Origin: Candidatus Kryptoniota bacterium
Lineage (GTDB): Bacteria; Bacteroidota; Ignavibacteria; Kryptoniales; JAKASW01
Direction: 5' to 3'
Assembly: GCA_036567965.1 (NCBI GenBank)
Contig: DATCTN010000030.1
Span: 124,001-188,000, forward strand
DNA: 64,000 nt
The notes beneath the pieces were generated by a model. The model worked only from the letters and a program-made list of their open reading frames with translations. It did no database searches and was not told the origin of the DNA. The translations under genes and the position numbers were made by a program. Positions 27,599-34,830 of this stretch are shown here, one piece after another (positions within the stretch are counted from its first letter, which is position 1; every line of letters starts with the position of its first letter).

Positions 27599-27772
27599 AT
27601 GGCACGTGATCCTGTATGTGGAATGGAAGTAGACGAGAAAAGAGCAGCCGCGAAGAGCGACTACAAGGGTAAGACATATTATTTTTGTGCAACCGGCTGC
27701 AAGGTCGCCTTCGACAAAGAACCGGAAAAGTATATTAATAAAGAAAAAGATCGCACTCACAAGATGAGTTAA
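27599..27772 (+). CDS. YHS-domain protein, 57 residues
   Basis: A small cytoplasmic protein consisting of one YHS (TRASH-like) domain: ARDPVCGMEVDEKRAA, then YKGKTYYFCATGCKVAFDKEP. The three cysteines in C-x(n)-C-x3-C arrangement are the likely metal ligands. YHS/TRASH domains often accompany copper-handling proteins as metal sensors or carriers. AAGGGG lies about nine bases before the ATG. It follows cusA by 58 bases and is probably the last gene of the efflux operon. Confidence 0.85.
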   Translation: MARDPVCGMEVDEKRAAAKSDYKGKTYYFCATGCKVAFDKEPEKYINKEKDRTHKMS

Positions 27773-27986
27773 CGATCTCTCAGTAGCGCGTTCAGAAAGG
27801 TGCGGTTGAGAAATTGGGAAGCCTGCTGAACAAGAAATAAACCGCGCTATATTCTTGATTGACGATACGAGATGAAGGCGTCGGCGAGTTGAATGTCTAC
27901 TTCTGCTCGTCTCTTACAAAAGTACCGGAGTGGTCAATCTCAGCCACTAGCTATTTCTAGTTATTTCCGAATCACCGGCAGTTGCG

Positions 27987-28391
27987 CTACTTCTCTTTCT
28001 TCTCAGTGAAATATTTCTTCAGCGCCTGAAGATAGAACTCCTTCCAGCCGTCCTTGTATCGTGCGCCCTGACCCTCGGGTATGTTTGTCTGAGTCAGGGT
28101 CAGCTTGGTCCCACCTTTGGCCTTCTCGAGTGACACCTCGAGTCGGGATTCTGGGCTGCCCGCGGGAAATTCTGTAGTCCGCCATGCCTGGACAATCAAC
28201 ACGCCCGGCTTCAGCTCAGTGTTCTTGCCGCTGATGTAGTCTCCGAACGCCGTGAATTTTCCTCCGACTTTCGGATCGATCTTCGCCTTATCTCCTGTGA
28301 ACTCGGTGTGTTGCTTACTGCTCAACCAAGCCTCATATACTTCTTTCGGTGAGGCAGGGATGGTAGCTGATATCTTGAGTGATTCTGTCAT
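27987..28391 (-). CDS. SRPBCC/AHSA1-like protein
   Basis: A 134-residue protein of the START-like (Bet v1) fold, AHSA1 C-terminal type: ISATIPASPKEVYEAWLSS at the start, GGKFTAFGDYISGKNTELKP in the middle and TLTQTNIPEGQGARYKDGWKEFYLQALKKYF at the end. These proteins bind hydrophobic ligands or assist chaperones; the ligand is unknown. A GGAG site precedes the ATG. Such genes recur beside YCII, DoxX and ECF sigma genes, as here, although this one is on the opposite strand from the cluster. Confidence 0.85.
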   Translation of the reverse strand: MTESLKISATIPASPKEVYEAWLSSKQHTEFTGDKAKIDPKVGGKFTAFGDYISGKNTELKPGVLIVQAWRTTEFPAGSPESRLEVSLEKAKGGTKLTLTQTNIPEGQGARYKDGWKEFYLQALKKYFTEKKEK

Positions 28392-28523
28392 CTAGGTGGC
28401 TCCTCTGTTTGCTCAGACTTGTTCATTGATATGGTAGTAACGGACGATCATCCGCTAAGGCTGCAATATCGGGCGCGGTTCCGAGAAAGCGCTGCGTCGG
28501 GCCGATGCCGATTGGACGGGAAC

Positions 28524-28721
28524 CTACTTCAGCAATAACATCTTCTTTGATGAAACAAATTCCCCGGCGACAAGCCGAAAATAGTAAACTCCACTGGCAG
28601 AGTGCGCTCCGTCGAACGTCACCGCGTGGCGGCCCGCGGGTTTAGTCTCATTTACAAGGGTCGCCACTTCCTGTCCCAGCATGTCGCAAGCCCTTGAAGC
28701 AAGATGGCTGGCGAGAGATGA
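28524..28721 (-). pseudogene. Orphan T9SS C-terminal sorting-domain fragment
   Basis: Sixty-five codons in one frame encode the C-terminal half of a type IX secretion sorting domain: ACDMLGQEVATLVNETKPAG, then SGVYYFRLVAGEFVSSKKMLLLK and a stop at 28524-28526. The usual opening (YPNPFNP and about 25 more residues) and the whole cargo protein are missing. An in-frame TAG at 28722-28724 lies directly before it and no start codon with a ribosome-binding site is visible. It is best read as the remnant of a deleted secreted-protein gene. Confidence 0.7.
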
Positions 28722-28853
28722 CTAACAGCCGATCGCCTTTTTCGGATTGAAGAAATTGTTATAGCTCAGATGGTTGAAATTGATCCACGAGCACGTCTTG
28801 GCGGTAACGCATGTCGGGCGGATTTCAATTTCCAGACTGCAGAATTGTGACAT
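28722..28853 (-). CDS. Possible 43-residue cysteine-containing micro-protein
   Basis: An ATG-started frame with four cysteines (residues 5, 15, 21 and 43), running MSQFCSLEIEIRPTCVTAK, then TCSWINFNHLSYNNFFNPKK and ending AIGC. A weak GGGA precedes the start. It is in the same frame as the sorting-domain remnant, separated from it by a single TAG. I do not recognise the family. It may be a genuine small protein, divergent from the deacetylase gene at 28957, or chance. Confidence 0.3.
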   Translation of the reverse strand: MSQFCSLEIEIRPTCVTAKTCSWINFNHLSYNNFFNPKKAIGC

Positions 28854-28956
28854 AATCTTCCCGCATTGGCTATATTCAATCGCAATCACGAGTTAGCGTG
28901 GACCGGATGCATCTGGCACGCTGCTTACATGGCGGTCTATATAGGAGAATTACCAT

Positions 28957-30354
28957 ATGAACAGCCGATCCCATCATTATTTTCTTTTTGTGATTCTTCA
29001 AATTTTTTTGGCGGTCTGCCTGGTCAAGGCTCAACAACCCAACGTCAGTCCTTCTCCTGACGACAGGTTGAAAGCTGACATACTCGTAGTAGTCGCGCAC
29101 CCCGATGACGAGTCCCTCATCGCCGGATATCTCGCGAAGGCCGTTCTGGACGAACACAAGCGAGTGGCAGTGGTCTTCACTACGCGCGGGGATGCCGGAC
29201 AGAACCTCGTAGGATATGAACAAGCTAAATCCCTCGCGGAGATTCGGGAGATGGAGGCGCGACAAGCCCTCGCTTCGATCGGAATTGAGAATGAATGGTT
29301 CCTCCGCGGACCTGATACACCGTGGCTCGAAGTTCCTGACGTTCTCCGGTCGCTTGAGGCATGGAACCACGGCAATATCCTCGGGGAAGTGGTTCGGTTC
29401 ATCAGGCTAACGCGTCCCGCAGTTGTGATCACTATGCTTCCGGATATTGTCGTCGGTGAAAACCATGAGGACCACCAGGCCTCTGGTGTCGTGGCGACTG
29501 AGGCGTTCGATCTTGCGGGTGATCCCACATGGTTCCCTGAGCAGATCGGTGACCCCGCAGACAGATTGTGGTTCGCGAATCTTATGGAAGGTCTCCATGT
29601 ATGGCAGCCTCAGAAGCTTTACTATTTTACAGATGCTTCTCATTTCGATTTCCTGAAAGGAAAGGGTCCGGAATATTCCATGACTGAAGTCTCGCCATCA
29701 CAACATCTTTCATATGCTCGCATCGCTGCGAAGGAAGTGTCACTTCACCGGACTCAGTATGACGGAGAACCGGATCGGGACCTGCAGGCGGGGAATTTGA
29801 GTTTCTATGAAGAGCCATTGACATTCATACTTGGGAAATCGCTGGTGGGCGGCACCGTGACAGGCGATGTGTTCGAGAACGTCGTGCAAGGCCAGATCGG
29901 CTTTGCGCGAGTTCGCGGGTACGAGCCGCCGAAAGATCCGCCTGATTATTCTATAGAACTTGGAGGAGGTTGGGCATTCTATAACCGGTTCTGGCCGGCC
30001 CACAACCTTGAATCGTTGACCGAGCTCCTGTCTCCTGAGCTGGGTGTTGGCACAGGCCAGGATTTTCCAATCCCGCTGATCCTCCGCAATAACACTGACA
30101 AACCGGTTACGATGGACCTGCACCCGTTCCTTCCCAACGGATGGGCCATTGACAGCAACTCGGCTCAGTACGCCCACCATCCATTACCTCAGGGAAAATT
30201 CATCATCCCCGCAAGGGATTATGTCCCCGTTGTGGTTCGCCTCATTGCCCCAACTATTCACGCATCTTCCTGGCAGACTGTAAGCTGGAGCGCCGAAGTT
30301 GAAGGTAAGTCCGCCGGAAGAGTTACAGTTAAGTTTTACGTCATGGCTGAGTGA
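28957..30354 (+). CDS. Secreted PIG-L/LmbE-family deacetylase
   Basis: A 465-residue zinc-dependent N-acetyl-sugar deacetylase-like protein with a signal peptide (about residues 1-25, ending VKAQ). The catalytic entry is VVVAHPDDESLIAGYL, with His48 and Asp51 as metal ligands and Asp50 as probable base. NHEDHQASG near residue 170 supplies the second histidine. After about 290 residues a beta-rich C-terminal domain follows. The signal peptide and extra domain argue against it being BshB of bacillithiol synthesis; the substrate is probably an extracytoplasmic glycan or glycoconjugate. GGAG precedes the ATG by nine bases. Confidence 0.85.
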   Translation: MNSRSHHYFLFVILQIFLAVCLVKAQQPNVSPSPDDRLKADILVVVAHPDDESLIAGYLAKAVLDEHKRVAVVFTTRGDAGQNLVGYEQAKSLAEIREMEARQALASIGIENEWFLRGPDTPWLEVPDVLRSLEAWNHGNILGEVVRFIRLTRPAVVITMLPDIVVGENHEDHQASGVVATEAFDLAGDPTWFPEQIGDPADRLWFANLMEGLHVWQPQKLYYFTDASHFDFLKGKGPEYSMTEVSPSQHLSYARIAAKEVSLHRTQYDGEPDRDLQAGNLSFYEEPLTFILGKSLVGGTVTGDVFENVVQGQIGFARVRGYEPPKDPPDYSIELGGGWAFYNRFWPAHNLESLTELLSPELGVGTGQDFPIPLILRNNTDKPVTMDLHPFLPNGWAIDSNSAQYAHHPLPQGKFIIPARDYVPVVVRLIAPTIHASSWQTVSWSAEVEGKSAGRVTVKFYVMAE

Positions 30355-30521
30355 GTAATCCGAATGGATGGACACAGGGTAGCGCGTCCATAGTTCGCGT
30401 GTCAGATATTGAGCTATCTGCTTCTTTCTATGGAGACGTCTGCGGGAGGAACGACCGGCATCGATATGACTGTCATCTCGCATTCGATGATACAGTTGGC
30501 GAGGTGAGCGGGATGTGGTAG
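30351..30521 (+). pseudogene. Truncated VOC (glyoxalase-like) gene fragment
   Basis: A 56-codon frame starting GTG in a GTGA overlap with the deacetylase stop. Residues 14-32 read IVRVSDIELSASFYGDVCG, which fits the first beta-alpha unit of vicinal-oxygen-chelate proteins (V-D-x-x-x-S-x-x-FY-x-x-x-x-G). The rest of the usual 120-130 residues is absent and the frame ends at TAG. Probably a decayed glyoxalase-like gene, though translation of the short product cannot be excluded. Confidence 0.4.
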
Positions 30522-30565
30522 TCGGTGGGAATTGTAATGGAGCATCAGGTGTTCTGACTTAAATC

Positions 30566-30721
30566 ATGGTTGAGGGCGTCGAGGAAACTATCAGCTCTGT
30601 CGTCAAAGGACTTGCAACATTACGTCCGGAAAAGAATCTGGATTTGGCAGAAGAGAATTTCGTCCATGGCTGGACGCATTTAGTTGGAGCGAACTTAAGG
30701 GAATTCGTCGAGAAGAAATAA
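30566..30721 (+). CDS. Possible 51-residue small protein upstream of the DoxX gene
   Basis: An ATG-started frame encoding a charged, probably helical peptide (residues 21-31 PEKNLDLAEEN; ends LREFVEKK). It ends 23 bases before the DoxX gene. There is no clear ribosome-binding site and I recognise no family. It may be a real small gene, a C-terminal remnant of a lost gene, or chance. Confidence 0.25.
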   Translation: MVEGVEETISSVVKGLATLRPEKNLDLAEENFVHGWTHLVGANLREFVEKK

Positions 30722-30744
30722 TTATAAGAAGAGGGCTACACATC

Positions 30745-31167
30745 ATGTCGAACATTGTCGTTGGATGGCAAAACCTTGAACCGCGTCTGCGGAGTCTACT
30801 GCGTTTTGTTGCTTCATTCACATTCATGCTTCATGGCACGATGAAGCTATTCGCATTTCCAGCAGGGATGGGAAAGGGCGGTACCGTCTCTCTAGTCTCG
30901 CAGATGGGTCTCGCGGGAATTTTGGAAGCTTTCGGAGGTGGATTGATGTTCCTCGGGCTTTTCACGCGGCCAGTCGCGTTTATCCTTTCAGGCGAAATGG
31001 CTGTCGCGTTCTTCCAGGCTCATTTTCCCCGGAGTGTCTGGCCTATAATCAGCGGAGGCGAACTCGCGATGGTCTACTGTTTCATCTGGTTATATTTCTC
31101 AGCTGCCGGCCCGGGTCCGTGGAGCCTGGACGCCATCCTGAAACGGGGACCAAATCGGAAATCTTAA
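30745..31167 (+). CDS. DoxX-family membrane protein
   Basis: A 140-residue integral membrane protein with four hydrophobic segments: LLRFVASFTFMLHGTMKLF, GLAGILEAFGGGLMFLGLF, PVAFILSGEMAVAFF and GGELAMVYCFIWLYF. The HGTMKLF, E-x-x-GG and Phe-rich pattern is typical of DoxX/YqjF proteins. Proposed roles include quinone-linked oxidoreduction and thiol stress complexes; none can be assigned from sequence. It is the first of several DoxX/YCII/SnoaL-type genes around the sigma factor at 31782. Confidence 0.85.
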   Translation: MSNIVVGWQNLEPRLRSLLRFVASFTFMLHGTMKLFAFPAGMGKGGTVSLVSQMGLAGILEAFGGGLMFLGLFTRPVAFILSGEMAVAFFQAHFPRSVWPIISGGELAMVYCFIWLYFSAAGPGPWSLDAILKRGPNRKS

Positions 31168-31199
31168 GCGCAGAGTCCTCGTTAGACTCGAAATCAAAA

Positions 31200-31304
31200 C
31201 TAACCCGGGTCACCGAATATGGATTTGGTGTTGCTATTGAAATTTTCGTTTTGTCATCTTGCGTTCGCATGGATCTCAGTGATCCGGGTTAGGAATTTTT
31301 TTTT
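31200..31304. repeat. MITE-like inverted-repeat element or long-range terminator hairpin
   Basis: CTAACCCGGGTCA at 31200-31212 is the near-exact reverse complement (one mismatch) of TGATCCGGGTTAG at 31280-31292, and nine T residues follow at 31296-31304. Inside lie a hairpin at 31210-31229 (CACCGAAT with ATTTGGTG) and GGATC at 31271-31275, which can pair with GATCC at 31281-31285. It sits between the DoxX and SnoaL genes. It may be a degenerate miniature transposable element, a Rho-independent terminator, or both. No target duplication is evident. Confidence 0.45.
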
Positions 31305-31327
31305 GAAGACAGAGAGGAGAGTCATTT

Positions 31328-31711
31328 ATGTCGAACGATCTCGCGAATAACAAAAAAGCTGCAGTCCAATTCCTGGAGCTCGTCACGTCTGGCAGGATCG
31401 AGGAGGCGTATAAGCAATTTGTCGACTTTAGCGGCAAACACCATAATCCTTTTTTTGCGGCCGGGTTCTCCGCGCTGCGGAAGGCAATGATCGAAAACCA
31501 CGAGAAGTTCCCGGCCAAGAAGTACACGGTTAAGAATGTCATCGGAGACGGCGATCTCGTTGCGGTTCACGCCCAACTTTCGTTGAGCGGCATGGATAGA
31601 GGTATGATAGTGGTACACATGGCAAGATTCAAAGGCAGCAAAATAATTGAGCTTTGGGATTGCGGCCAGCAATTACCCGAAGATTCCCCCAATACAGACG
31701 GGGCGTTTTGA
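31328..31711 (+). CDS. SnoaL-like (NTF2-fold) protein
   Basis: A 127-residue cytoplasmic protein of the SnoaL polyketide-cyclase-like family: NKKAAVQFLELVTSGRIEEAYKQF at the N-terminus and GDLVAVHAQLSLSG followed by IVVHMARFKGSKIIELWDCGQQLPE at the end, the latter being the hallmark of this subfamily. It would bind a small hydrophobic substrate in a cone-shaped pocket; the reaction is unknown. A GGAG site lies upstream of the ATG. It directly precedes the sigma factor gene. Confidence 0.85.
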   Translation: MSNDLANNKKAAVQFLELVTSGRIEEAYKQFVDFSGKHHNPFFAAGFSALRKAMIENHEKFPAKKYTVKNVIGDGDLVAVHAQLSLSGMDRGMIVVHMARFKGSKIIELWDCGQQLPEDSPNTDGAF

Positions 31712-31781
31712 ACTAACTTCGAACCTGCTTTGTTTTAGAAAAAGATAGCACACTCTTCTTCGACGTCAGCTTTAACAGTGT

Positions 31782-33032
31782 ATGACTACCAATTCCATTG
31801 AATATGTCCGCAAAACACTTGACGACGTTTACAGGACGGAGTCACGTCGTATCCTCGCGACGCTCATCCGTCTCCTCGGCGACTTCGATATAGCTGAAGA
31901 CGCCATGCACGACGCCTTCAATGCTGCGCTTGATCAGTGGCAGGCTGATGGGGTTCCCGCAAATCCGAGAGCGTGGCTCGTCTCGGCCGGCCGGTTCAAG
32001 GCCATCGACCAGATTCGGCGTCATGCTCGTTTCGAGACTTCCCTCGAGCCGATTATCGACCAGGTGTCGAATACTCCCGATGCGGTGGCCGAATTTGATA
32101 ATGGTGAGATCGAAGACGACCGGCTGCGCCTGATCTTTACGTGCTGCCACCCCGCGCTGGCGCCGGAAGCACGCGTCGCTCTGACTTTGCGCGAAGTCTG
32201 CGGCCTGACTACAGAAGAAATAGCAAGAGCGTTTCTGACAACGCCGTCCACACTTGCTCAAAGAATAGTAAGAGCAAAATCAAAAATCCGTGACGCGCAC
32301 ATTCCCTATCAGGTTCCATCTCAATCCGACCTTCCTGAAAGGCTGGAGACCGTGCTCCAGGTTGTTTACCTGGTCTTTAACGAGGGTTACTCGGCATCGG
32401 CGGGGAAGTCCGTGACGCGTGCCGACCTTTCATCAGAAGCGATCAGGTTGGGTCGCCTCATTGTCGAGCTACTCCCCGAGCCGGAGGCACTCGGTCTTCT
32501 GGCTCTTATGCTTCTCCACGAATCGCGAAGAGCTGCCCGCATGTCTCCCGAAGGTGAATTGGTTCTTCTCGAAAACCAGGAACGCTCGTTGTGGAATCGC
32601 GATATGATCGCCGAAGGCGTTCCGCTGGTCGAAAGAGCAATAGCATCCCAACGATTCGGGCCGTACACCGTTCAGGCGGCGATCTCTGCAGTTCATGCGG
32701 AAGCAACAGCTGCTTCTGAGACCGACTGGAACGAAATTGTCGCACTGTATGACCTTCTCATCCGCCTTAACCCTTCTCCAATTGTCGAGTTAAATCGGGG
32801 CGTTGCAGTAGCCATGCGGGACGGTCCATCGGCTGGGCTGAAAATCGTAGATGCTATCCTCGAGCGCGGAGAACTGAACGACTATCACCTCGCACATTCT
32901 GCCCGTGCTGAGCTTTGCCGACGGCTTGGAAAAACCACCGACGCGCGAATGTCCTATGAGCGCGCGCTGAAGCTCACTCGTCAGGAACCCGAACGTAGAT
33001 TCCTGGAGTCGCAACTGAAGAAACTGAAATGA
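31782..33032 (+). CDS. ECF42-type RNA polymerase sigma factor with C-terminal TPR-like domain
   Basis: A 416-residue sigma factor of the ECF group whose members carry a long C-terminal extension and sit beside DGPF/YCII genes. Sigma region 2 spans about residues 15-80 (LLGDFDIAEDAMHDAFNAAL, then NPRAWLVSAGRFKAIDQIRR), and region 4 about 105-165 (TLREVCGLTTEEIARAFL, then TPSTLAQRIVRAKSKIR). From about 185 to the end is the DUF6596/TPR-like extension with VYLVFNEGYSAS and ERALKLTRQEPERRFL. No anti-sigma factor is adjacent, as usual for this group, so the extension probably controls activity. Its likely target promoters are at 33048, 33478 and 34831. Confidence 0.92.
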   Translation: MTTNSIEYVRKTLDDVYRTESRRILATLIRLLGDFDIAEDAMHDAFNAALDQWQADGVPANPRAWLVSAGRFKAIDQIRRHARFETSLEPIIDQVSNTPDAVAEFDNGEIEDDRLRLIFTCCHPALAPEARVALTLREVCGLTTEEIARAFLTTPSTLAQRIVRAKSKIRDAHIPYQVPSQSDLPERLETVLQVVYLVFNEGYSASAGKSVTRADLSSEAIRLGRLIVELLPEPEALGLLALMLLHESRRAARMSPEGELVLLENQERSLWNRDMIAEGVPLVERAIASQRFGPYTVQAAISAVHAEATAASETDWNEIVALYDLLIRLNPSPIVELNRGVAVAMRDGPSAGLKIVDAILERGELNDYHLAHSARAELCRRLGKTTDARMSYERALKLTRQEPERRFLESQLKKLK

Positions 33033-33047
33033 GAAATCGATCCGCAT

Positions 33048-33076
33048 TGTCGATTTGAGGATCCTCCATACGATTA
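33048..33076 (+). promoter_or_regulatory. Probable ECF42 promoter 1 (before first DGPF gene)
   Basis: TGTCGATTT, 14 bases, then CGATTA. The same 29-base layout occurs at 33478-33506 and 34831-34859. It begins 16 bases after the sigma gene stop and ends 28 bases before the ATG at 33105. From memory, published ECF42 work describes a TGTCGA -35 element, which fits. Confidence 0.75.
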
Positions 33077-33104
33077 CTTATTGAACAATCAAGCGGAGCT
33101 GCGC

Positions 33105-33458
33105 ATGAAATATATGTGTCTGGTTTACGGTGAAGAGATGAAAATTGGCGCCATGACCGACGATGAGTGCATGGCGTACGACAGCGAAATTCGAAAAAGC
33201 GGTCATTGCGTCGCATCGGAGGCTTTACTCTCAGTTCGGACGGCAACTACCGTTCGTGTAAGGGACGGCCGGGTCTCTATTACCGACGGCCCTTTTGCCG
33301 AGACGAAAGAACAGCTAGCCGGATTTTACCTCGTAGAAGCAGGAGATCTGGACGAAGCGATACAAATCGCTTCCAAGATTCCACCGGCAAGCGTCGGATG
33401 CATCGAGATTCGCCCAATCAGAGAGCTAGTCAGCACTAACGGTGCGCGAAGACGATGA
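33105..33458 (+). CDS. DGPF/YCII-family protein (first of three)
   Basis: A 117-residue YCII-domain protein with the motif ITDGPFAETKEQLAGFYLVEA near residues 63-83 that names the DGPF group. YCII domains have a ferredoxin-like alpha+beta fold with a putative His-Asp active site. These proteins are typical partners of ECF42 sigma factors, but their reaction is unknown. The ATG at 33105 is chosen because GGAG lies six bases upstream; a TTG at 33081 lacks this. The gene has its own copy of the repeated promoter motif. Confidence 0.88.
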   Translation: MKYMCLVYGEEMKIGAMTDDECMAYDSEIRKSGHCVASEALLSVRTATTVRVRDGRVSITDGPFAETKEQLAGFYLVEAGDLDEAIQIASKIPPASVGCIEIRPIRELVSTNGARRR

Positions 33459-33477
33459 AGAAAATTTTCTCTCCGGA

Positions 33478-33506
33478 TGTCGATTTCTAACACTGTCGTT
33501 CGACTA
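33478..33506 (+). promoter_or_regulatory. Probable ECF42 promoter 2 (before DoxX-like gene)
   Basis: TGTCGATTT, 14 bases, then CGACTA, spaced exactly as at 33048 and 34831. It ends 42 bases before the ATG at 33549. An upstream ATG at 33477 in the gene's frame overlaps this element and is therefore an unlikely start. Confidence 0.75.
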
Positions 33507-33548
33507 TCTGTTGTAGGCAATAAGAAATTAAACAAAAAGAGAGAAGTC

Positions 33549-33974
33549 ATGGAGCACTCAATAGAATCAGTTTCGCCGAAGAGATCACTTTGGGAGAAGA
33601 AGGGACTTTGGACGGGGCGTATCATGAGCGGCCTGGCAGTACTCTTCATGCTTTTTGACAGCATTACTAAAGTGATGAAGGTTGCACCAGTAATGAAAGC
33701 ATCCGCTCAACTGGGATATCCGGCCGAAGCCATTTCAGCTATCGGGATCATATTACTTGCCTGTGTTATTGTCTACGTGGTTCCGCGAACTTCCATAATT
33801 GGCGCGATTCTCCTCACTGGCTACCTCGGTGGAGCGGTCGCTTCCAACCTGCGCATCGGCACGCCACTTTTCAGCAATGTCCTGTTCCCGGTGTACTTTG
33901 CTGTGCTGGTTTGGGGCGGCCTGTACTTGCGCAAACAGATTGTCCGCTCAATATTCTCACTTCGAAAGGCGTAG
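33549..33974 (+). CDS. DoxX-like (DoxX_2) membrane protein
   Basis: A 141-residue membrane protein with four hydrophobic segments (about residues 23-42, 58-78, 82-102 and 105-125). The DoxX_2 pattern is visible in GLAVLFMLFDSITKVMK, LGYPAEAISAIGIILLACVIVYVVP and GYLGGAVASNLR. Its function is unknown; it is commonly found beside ECF/YCII genes. The ATG at 33549 is preferred over 33477 because an AGAGAGAAG purine tract precedes it and the longer form would start within the promoter motif. Confidence 0.85.
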   Translation: MEHSIESVSPKRSLWEKKGLWTGRIMSGLAVLFMLFDSITKVMKVAPVMKASAQLGYPAEAISAIGIILLACVIVYVVPRTSIIGAILLTGYLGGAVASNLRIGTPLFSNVLFPVYFAVLVWGGLYLRKQIVRSIFSLRKA

Positions 33975-33998
33975 AGCCGGAAGTTGTATGAAGAGTCC

Positions 33999-34040
33999 AC
34001 GGCTGATGTCTGATATTACTGCTCGTTCATCGTCAGCCGT
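33999..34040 (+). terminator. Stem-loop downstream of the DoxX-like gene
   Basis: ACGGCTGATG at 33999-34008 pairs with CGTCAGCCGT at 34031-34040 (ten pairs, one G-T), with a 22-base loop and a pyrimidine-rich but not purely T tail. It could end the DoxX-like transcript, but the large loop makes this uncertain. Confidence 0.35.
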
Positions 34041-34065
34041 TTGCTCTTCTCCTGTCTCACAATCA

Positions 34066-34075
34066 TGTCCACTTT
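34066..34075 (+). promoter_or_regulatory. Shared TGTCCACTTT element before first reductase gene
   Basis: The decamer TGTCCACTTT, followed by CCGG after six bases, lies 51 bases before the ATG at 34127. The same decamer occurs at 35546 before the third DGPF gene. It may be a degenerate relative of the TGTCGATTT motif, but it lacks a well-spaced CGA element. Confidence 0.3.
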
Positions 34076-34126
34076 GACGTTCCGGGAGTTTCGCTCATAA
34101 TATCAAAATCGGTTGGAGGAATTTGA

Positions 34127-34690
34127 ATGCGTAAGTTAATCGTGTTTAACAGCGTATCGTTGGACGGGTACTTCGTGGATGTGAAGGGCGACATGAGTTG
34201 GGCTCACAATACTGATCCTGAGTTCAAAAAGTTTGTGGAAGGCAACGCGAAAGGCGGTGGCGTGCTCCTGTTCGGGAGGATTACTTATGATTTGATGGTG
34301 AGCTATTGGCCGACCCCGGCTGCCCAAAAGAATAACCCGGTGGTTGCGGAGAGGATGAACAACGGGGAGAAGATCGTATTCTCAAGAACGATGGAGAAAC
34401 CTGCCTGGAATAATACCAAGTTGATAAAGGAAGATATCGTGGCGGCAATCAAAAAGATGAAGCAGGAGCCCGGGTCGGGTCTGGTGCTTATGGGAAGCGG
34501 CAGCATTGTCTCTCAATTTGCTCAGGAGGGATTGATTGATGAGTATCAGATTGTTGTCGTTCCAGTTGTACTCGGCGGAGGAAGGACGATGTTCCAAGGC
34601 ATAAGAGGCAAAATACCGATGAGACTGGTAAGTTCCCGCTCATTCGGAAATGGTAACGTCTTCCTTTCATACGAACCGGCCCTCAAATAG
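34127..34690 (+). CDS. RibD C-terminal/dihydrofolate-reductase-like protein (first of two)
   Basis: A 187-residue protein of the RibD-C/DHFR-like fold: RKLIVFNSVSLDGYFVD at the start, LLFGRITYDLMVSYWP near residue 47, and LMGSGSIVSQFAQEGLIDEYQIVVVPVVLGGG near 125-155. These motifs bind NADPH and a heterocyclic substrate in relatives; the substrate here is unknown. GGAGG lies upstream of the ATG. A paralogue is encoded at 36125-36682, and both sit among DGPF genes as in other ECF42 loci. Confidence 0.87.
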   Translation: MRKLIVFNSVSLDGYFVDVKGDMSWAHNTDPEFKKFVEGNAKGGGVLLFGRITYDLMVSYWPTPAAQKNNPVVAERMNNGEKIVFSRTMEKPAWNNTKLIKEDIVAAIKKMKQEPGSGLVLMGSGSIVSQFAQEGLIDEYQIVVVPVVLGGGRTMFQGIRGKIPMRLVSSRSFGNGNVFLSYEPALK

Positions 34691-34830
34691 CCACATATGA
34701 TCGTAAACCCTATGATGCAGTTCGAAGAACAATTTCGAAAACCAATGGTCCTGTGTGGCAAGACTTCCAAATTTTCTTTCCTTTATGGGATACTCTTATG
34801 CACGACCATTGACATTCGTAATCACATTGA

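Noticed and set aside
21037-27772. Mobile element carrying the copper efflux operon
   Set aside because: No transposase, integrase, terminal repeats or tRNA attachment site are seen; base composition looks like that of the neighbours.
27773-27986. Terminator between the YHS and SRPBCC genes
   Set aside because: Only a 5-base inverted repeat (ACTAG/CTAGT near 27945) is visible, too short and without a T-tract.
28500-28740. Full T9SS-secreted gene on the minus strand
   Set aside because: The cargo part and the first half of the sorting domain are absent and there is an in-frame TAG, so it is annotated as a remnant.
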